This document shows positions 6,628-8,493 of a DNA stretch of 8,493 nt, piece by piece. The translations under genes were made by a program, and so were the position numbers. The stretch lies in contig JASIBJ010000614.1 in NCBI GenBank assembly GCA_030045215.1, positions 1 to 8,493 of the forward strand. The letters are read 5' to 3'. This DNA is from Streptosporangiaceae bacterium (GTDB taxonomy: Bacteria; Actinomycetota; Actinomycetes; Streptosporangiales; Streptosporangiaceae). Position 1 is the first letter of the stretch, and each line of letters starts with the position of its first letter. The notes below the pieces were generated by a model. It made no database searches and was not told where the DNA came from. It was given only the letters and a program-made list of their open reading frames with translations.

Positions 6628-7766
6628 GCCGGACCGGCCGCGCCCGCCCACTGGTGCCGCTGGCCTGCATGCAGCCGCGCGTAGATCCGGTCCCGCAAGT
6701 CGTTCGCCTCGGTATCGCTGATGCTGCGGTCCAGCCGCCTGAGCACCACCCGGACGAGCAGGTTGTGCTGGCCGGGCCGCGCGCCCAGGCGGGCCGCCGC
6801 TTGGGCCGGCAGCTCGGCGCAGGGAGTCGACGACAGGATCGCCACGTCCTCGACCGCGTCGGCATCTGCGCCGAGCGCTTCGCGCACCTTGTCGCCGAGC
6901 GTCTCGGCGTCCTCGATGCCGTCGACCGCGATGGACAGGTCGCGCCGGATGGCCGGCTGACTGGAAACCGGACGATACACCTGCAAATCCCGCATCTGGC
7001 CCGCTACCCTCCGGTCGGCCGATCGCAGCAGCCTGATGTCGGGTATCTCCTTGCGGAGCATGAGCAGCCGGTCAAGGCCCATGCCCAGGGCCAGGCCCGT
7101 GTAGCCGCGCAAGCCCGCCCCGGCCAGCACGTCCGGGTGGGCCAGGCCGCACTCCCAGACCTCGACCCAGGCACCGTCGCGAGCCACGTCCACCTGCCGA
7201 CCGCCCGTGGTGTACGGGTGCGACCTGGCCAGCTCGCGGCTCGGCAGGCCAGGTACCGTGGCGGCAAGCAGCGCCGCGATCATCTCGTCCAGGTCGCTGG
7301 CAGCGAGCGGGCGCCGGCTGATTCGCCACAGGTCGAGCTGATGCGGAGTTCCGGTGTGCTGCCAGTCGATGGCATCCCGCCGGTAGGCCATGCCCGGGCA
7401 GACGAGCAGCACGTCATCGGCGGGATCGGCCGCCAGCCGCCGCAGTGCGGCCGGCACGAGCGCGGTGGCGTGAGCCCGCAGCATGCGCGTGTCATCGACG
7501 TACCTGCTGTAGCGCGCGTCCCTGGTGACGTCGGCCGGATCGTACCCAAGCCGGTCGTAGTTGTCGGCAATGGGCACTATCCGCGGACCTCGGGACCAGC
7601 GGACCTCACATCGCGCGCCCCAGGCGCCCGCGAGCGCGGCGACCGCCGCGCCGGCTATCAGCTGGATGGCGTGCGGGCCGTCGGCCGGATCGGACAGGTC
7701 GGGTATGGCGAGATCGCGCTCGAGCTGAGCCGGGCTGAGCACTGCGTGCTGAGGCTGGGCAGACAT
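6624..7766 (-). CDS. PheS-like class II aminoacyl-tRNA synthetase homologue with C-terminal FDX-ACB domain (monomeric layout)
   Basis: This 380-residue protein starts at the ATG at 7766-7764, preceded by AGGAGGA (7777-7771) with a 4-nt spacer. The first 260 residues align by eye with the PheS catalytic core. MLRAHAT (95-101) corresponds to LLRTHTS. GMAYRRDAIDWQH (125-137) with PHQLDLW is motif 2, keeping the class II arginine and the HQ. WECGLAHPDVL and GLALGMGLDRLLMLR (224-238) form motif 3 with its arginine. Residues about 268-365 are an anticodon-binding FDX-ACB domain (RRDLSIAVDG, HNLLVRVVLRRLDRSISDTE), normally on PheT. PheS core plus FDX-ACB in one chain is the mitochondrial PheRS layout; bacteria normally use a PheS/PheT tetramer. 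The PheS N-terminal coiled coil is absent. The FPFTEPS substrate loop is replaced by HPYTTGG (183-189), and the motif 2 HQ-V-E-G by HQLDL, so substrate specificity may differ. It could be a true monomeric PheRS, a paralogue with another amino acid, or a non-tRNA ligase. Confidence 0.82.
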   Translation of the reverse strand: MSAQPQHAVLSPAQLERDLAIPDLSDPADGPHAIQLIAGAAVAALAGAWGARCEVRWSRGPRIVPIADNYDRLGYDPADVTRDARYSRYVDDTRMLRAHATALVPAALRRLAADPADDVLLVCPGMAYRRDAIDWQHTGTPHQLDLWRISRRPLAASDLDEMIAALLAATVPGLPSRELARSHPYTTGGRQVDVARDGAWVEVWECGLAHPDVLAGAGLRGYTGLALGMGLDRLLMLRKEIPDIRLLRSADRRVAGQMRDLQVYRPVSSQPAIRRDLSIAVDGIEDAETLGDKVREALGADADAVEDVAILSSTPCAELPAQAAARLGARPGQHNLLVRVVLRRLDRSISDTEANDLRDRIYARLHAGQRHQWAGAAGPA

Positions 7767-8026
7767 GATGTCCTCCTGACGATGGAGTCGGATGCCGGAG
7801 GTTCTCCCTATCCGGCGACTCGATCGCAGGCTGCCTGCGGTTATGGCGCGGCTACGCCTCCCGATCACCCAGCCGGGGCGGGAGGCAGCTAAATCGGCGC
7901 GCAACCATGGCTTTAGGGTATGCGGCCCCGGCCACGGCGGCCAGCCGTTAACGCGCCCCTGCCCCGCACTGCGGGCCGCACTGTCTGTGCCAGACTGGCC
8001 ACGGACAGCAGCGCTGGAGGTCAGGC
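7767..8026. other. Divergent intergenic region between the PheS-like gene and the VOC gene
   Basis: About 260 bases hold the upstream regions of both divergent genes. I find no tRNA, no T-box consensus and no Phe-codon leader peptide. A small perfect inverted repeat lies at 7825-7839. TAGGGT at 7914-7919 matches the most conserved -10 positions on the plus strand, but no -35 sits at a suitable distance, so no promoter is called. Confidence 0.5.
7825..7839. repeat. Inverted repeat CGCAGG-CTG-CCTGCG in the leader of the PheS-like gene
   Basis: Six-base perfect arms surround a 3-base loop. The outer bases allow a few further wobble or AT pairs. It lies 58 bases upstream of the PheS-like start codon. 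It could be a leader hairpin or operator, but in this base composition it may be chance. Confidence 0.3.
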
Positions 8027-8493
8027 ATGGCACACGCGGTGGTGCATTTCGAGATCGGCGGCCCGGACGACCAGGAGCTCGCCGAGTTCTACGGCAGCTT
8101 GTTCGGCTGGAGCATGCGCCGTGTGCCCGGCAGCGACTACACGCTGGTGGACACGTGCGGCGGTGAAGGCATCAATGGCGGCGTTTACAACAGCGCCGCC
8201 GGCGTACCGTCCGTCACGTTCTATATCGAGGCTGATGAGCTCCAGGCCCTCCTGGACAAGATCAACCTGCTGGGCGGCAAGACGGTGACCCCCATCACCG
8301 ATCTGCCGGGGATGGTCACCTACGCCAGGTTCGAGGACCTGGACGGGCTGGTCGTCGGCCTGGTGCTGGGACCGGACGATCCGGGGGCGGCCGGGCAGTC
8401 GGGAGTGCCCGGCCCGTCCGCCGGAGGCGGCGCGCCGGTGGACTGGTTCGAGGTGCTCGGGTCCGACGCCGACCGCAGCCAGCGGTTCTACGC
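8027..8493 (+). CDS. VOC (glyoxalase/bleomycin-resistance fold) family protein, 3' end outside window
   Basis: The ATG at 8027 follows GGAGG (8016-8020) by 6 nt and opens a frame of 155 codons that reaches the window end without a stop. The first VOC unit spans about residues 1-117. It opens with HAVVHFEIGGPDDQELAEFY and GSLFGWSM, a pattern typical of the family, and continues through a VTFYIEADELQALLDKINLLGGK segment. It closes with the ARFEDLDGLVVGLV strand. A Gly/Pro/Ser-rich linker (118-136) leads to PVDWFEVLGSDADRSQRFY, the beginning of a second VOC unit. This makes it a tandem two-domain protein of the sort common in actinobacteria. Such proteins bind metals or small hydrophobic ligands; substrate and reaction cannot be told from the sequence. 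His7 is a candidate metal ligand. It shows no evident connection to the formate dehydrogenase genes. Confidence 0.87.
   Translation, partial: MAHAVVHFEIGGPDDQELAEFYGSLFGWSMRRVPGSDYTLVDTCGGEGINGGVYNSAAGVPSVTFYIEADELQALLDKINLLGGKTVTPITDLPGMVTYARFEDLDGLVVGLVLGPDDPGAAGQSGVPGPSAGGGAPVDWFEVLGSDADRSQRFY

Noticed and set aside
7790..7870. Possible tRNA (such as tRNA-Sec) or T-box leader from complementary GGAGG/CCTCC ends
   Set aside because: No TPsiC-loop consensus, cloverleaf or T-box antiterminator motif could be found on either strand.
6654..7892. 412-codon plus-strand ORF opposite the PheS-like gene
   Set aside because: Same type of antisense shadow. The minus-strand frame has clear class II synthetase motifs and a strong SD.
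7767..8033. N-terminal extension of the PheS-like protein to 8033
   Set aside because: The extra 89 residues are low-complexity Arg/Ser/Pro translation. They cross the intergenic region and overlap the VOC start, while the ATG at 7766 has AGGAGGA directly upstream.
1..8493. CRISPR arrays, insertion sequences or attachment sites
   Set aside because: No regularly spaced repeats, transposase-like proteins, terminal inverted repeats or integrase genes were seen.

Overview
This is a GC-rich window with GTG starts, tight start/stop overlaps and strong purine Shine-Dalgarno (SD) sites. The style and the protein families suggest a high-GC actinobacterium. This is inferred from composition and protein character; no rRNA or marker gene is present to confirm it. 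The core of the window is a membrane-associated formate dehydrogenase whose catalytic subunit is a selenoprotein.

Layout. Positions 1-299 (+) hold the C-terminal end of an unrecognised membrane protein. Positions 300-606 carry no gene but contain a strong GC-rich hairpin between two convergent genes. Positions 607-5590 (-) form a three-gene operon transcribed right to left: fdhA (molybdenum/tungsten catalytic subunit), fdhB (four-cluster iron-sulfur subunit) and an NrfD-type membrane subunit. Each junction is a 4-base GTGA overlap. fdhA reads as two ORFs because of an in-frame TGA at 4994-4996. That codon sits exactly where formate dehydrogenases carry their active-site selenocysteine, in the context ARI-U-HSATV. 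It is followed 18 nt later by a GGUCU-loop hairpin that resembles a bacterial SECIS element, so the two ORFs are one selenoprotein gene of about 1053 residues. Positions 5591-5781 are a divergent promoter region with two inverted repeats. Positions 5782-6627 (+) encode FdhD, the sulfurtransferase that activates the molybdenum cofactor of formate dehydrogenase.

fdhD meets the next gene (6624-7766, -) tail to tail, and the two stop codons are interleaved in a single CTAG. That gene encodes a 380-residue PheS-like class II aminoacyl-tRNA synthetase homologue with a C-terminal FDX-ACB domain, the monomeric layout of mitochondrial phenylalanyl-tRNA synthetase. Several residues expected to form the phenylalanine pocket appear changed. 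From 8027 (+), a two-domain VOC/glyoxalase-like protein begins and runs off the window.

How the genes work together. FdhA oxidises formate to CO2 at Mo/W-bis-MGD with selenocysteine as metal ligand. Electrons would pass through the FdhA cluster and the four FdhB clusters to the NrfD-like subunit and the quinone pool. FdhD sulfurates the cofactor. No twin-arginine signal is visible on FdhA, so the catalytic site probably faces the cytoplasm. Selenocysteine insertion needs SelA, SelB, SelD and tRNA-Sec, none of which lies in this window.
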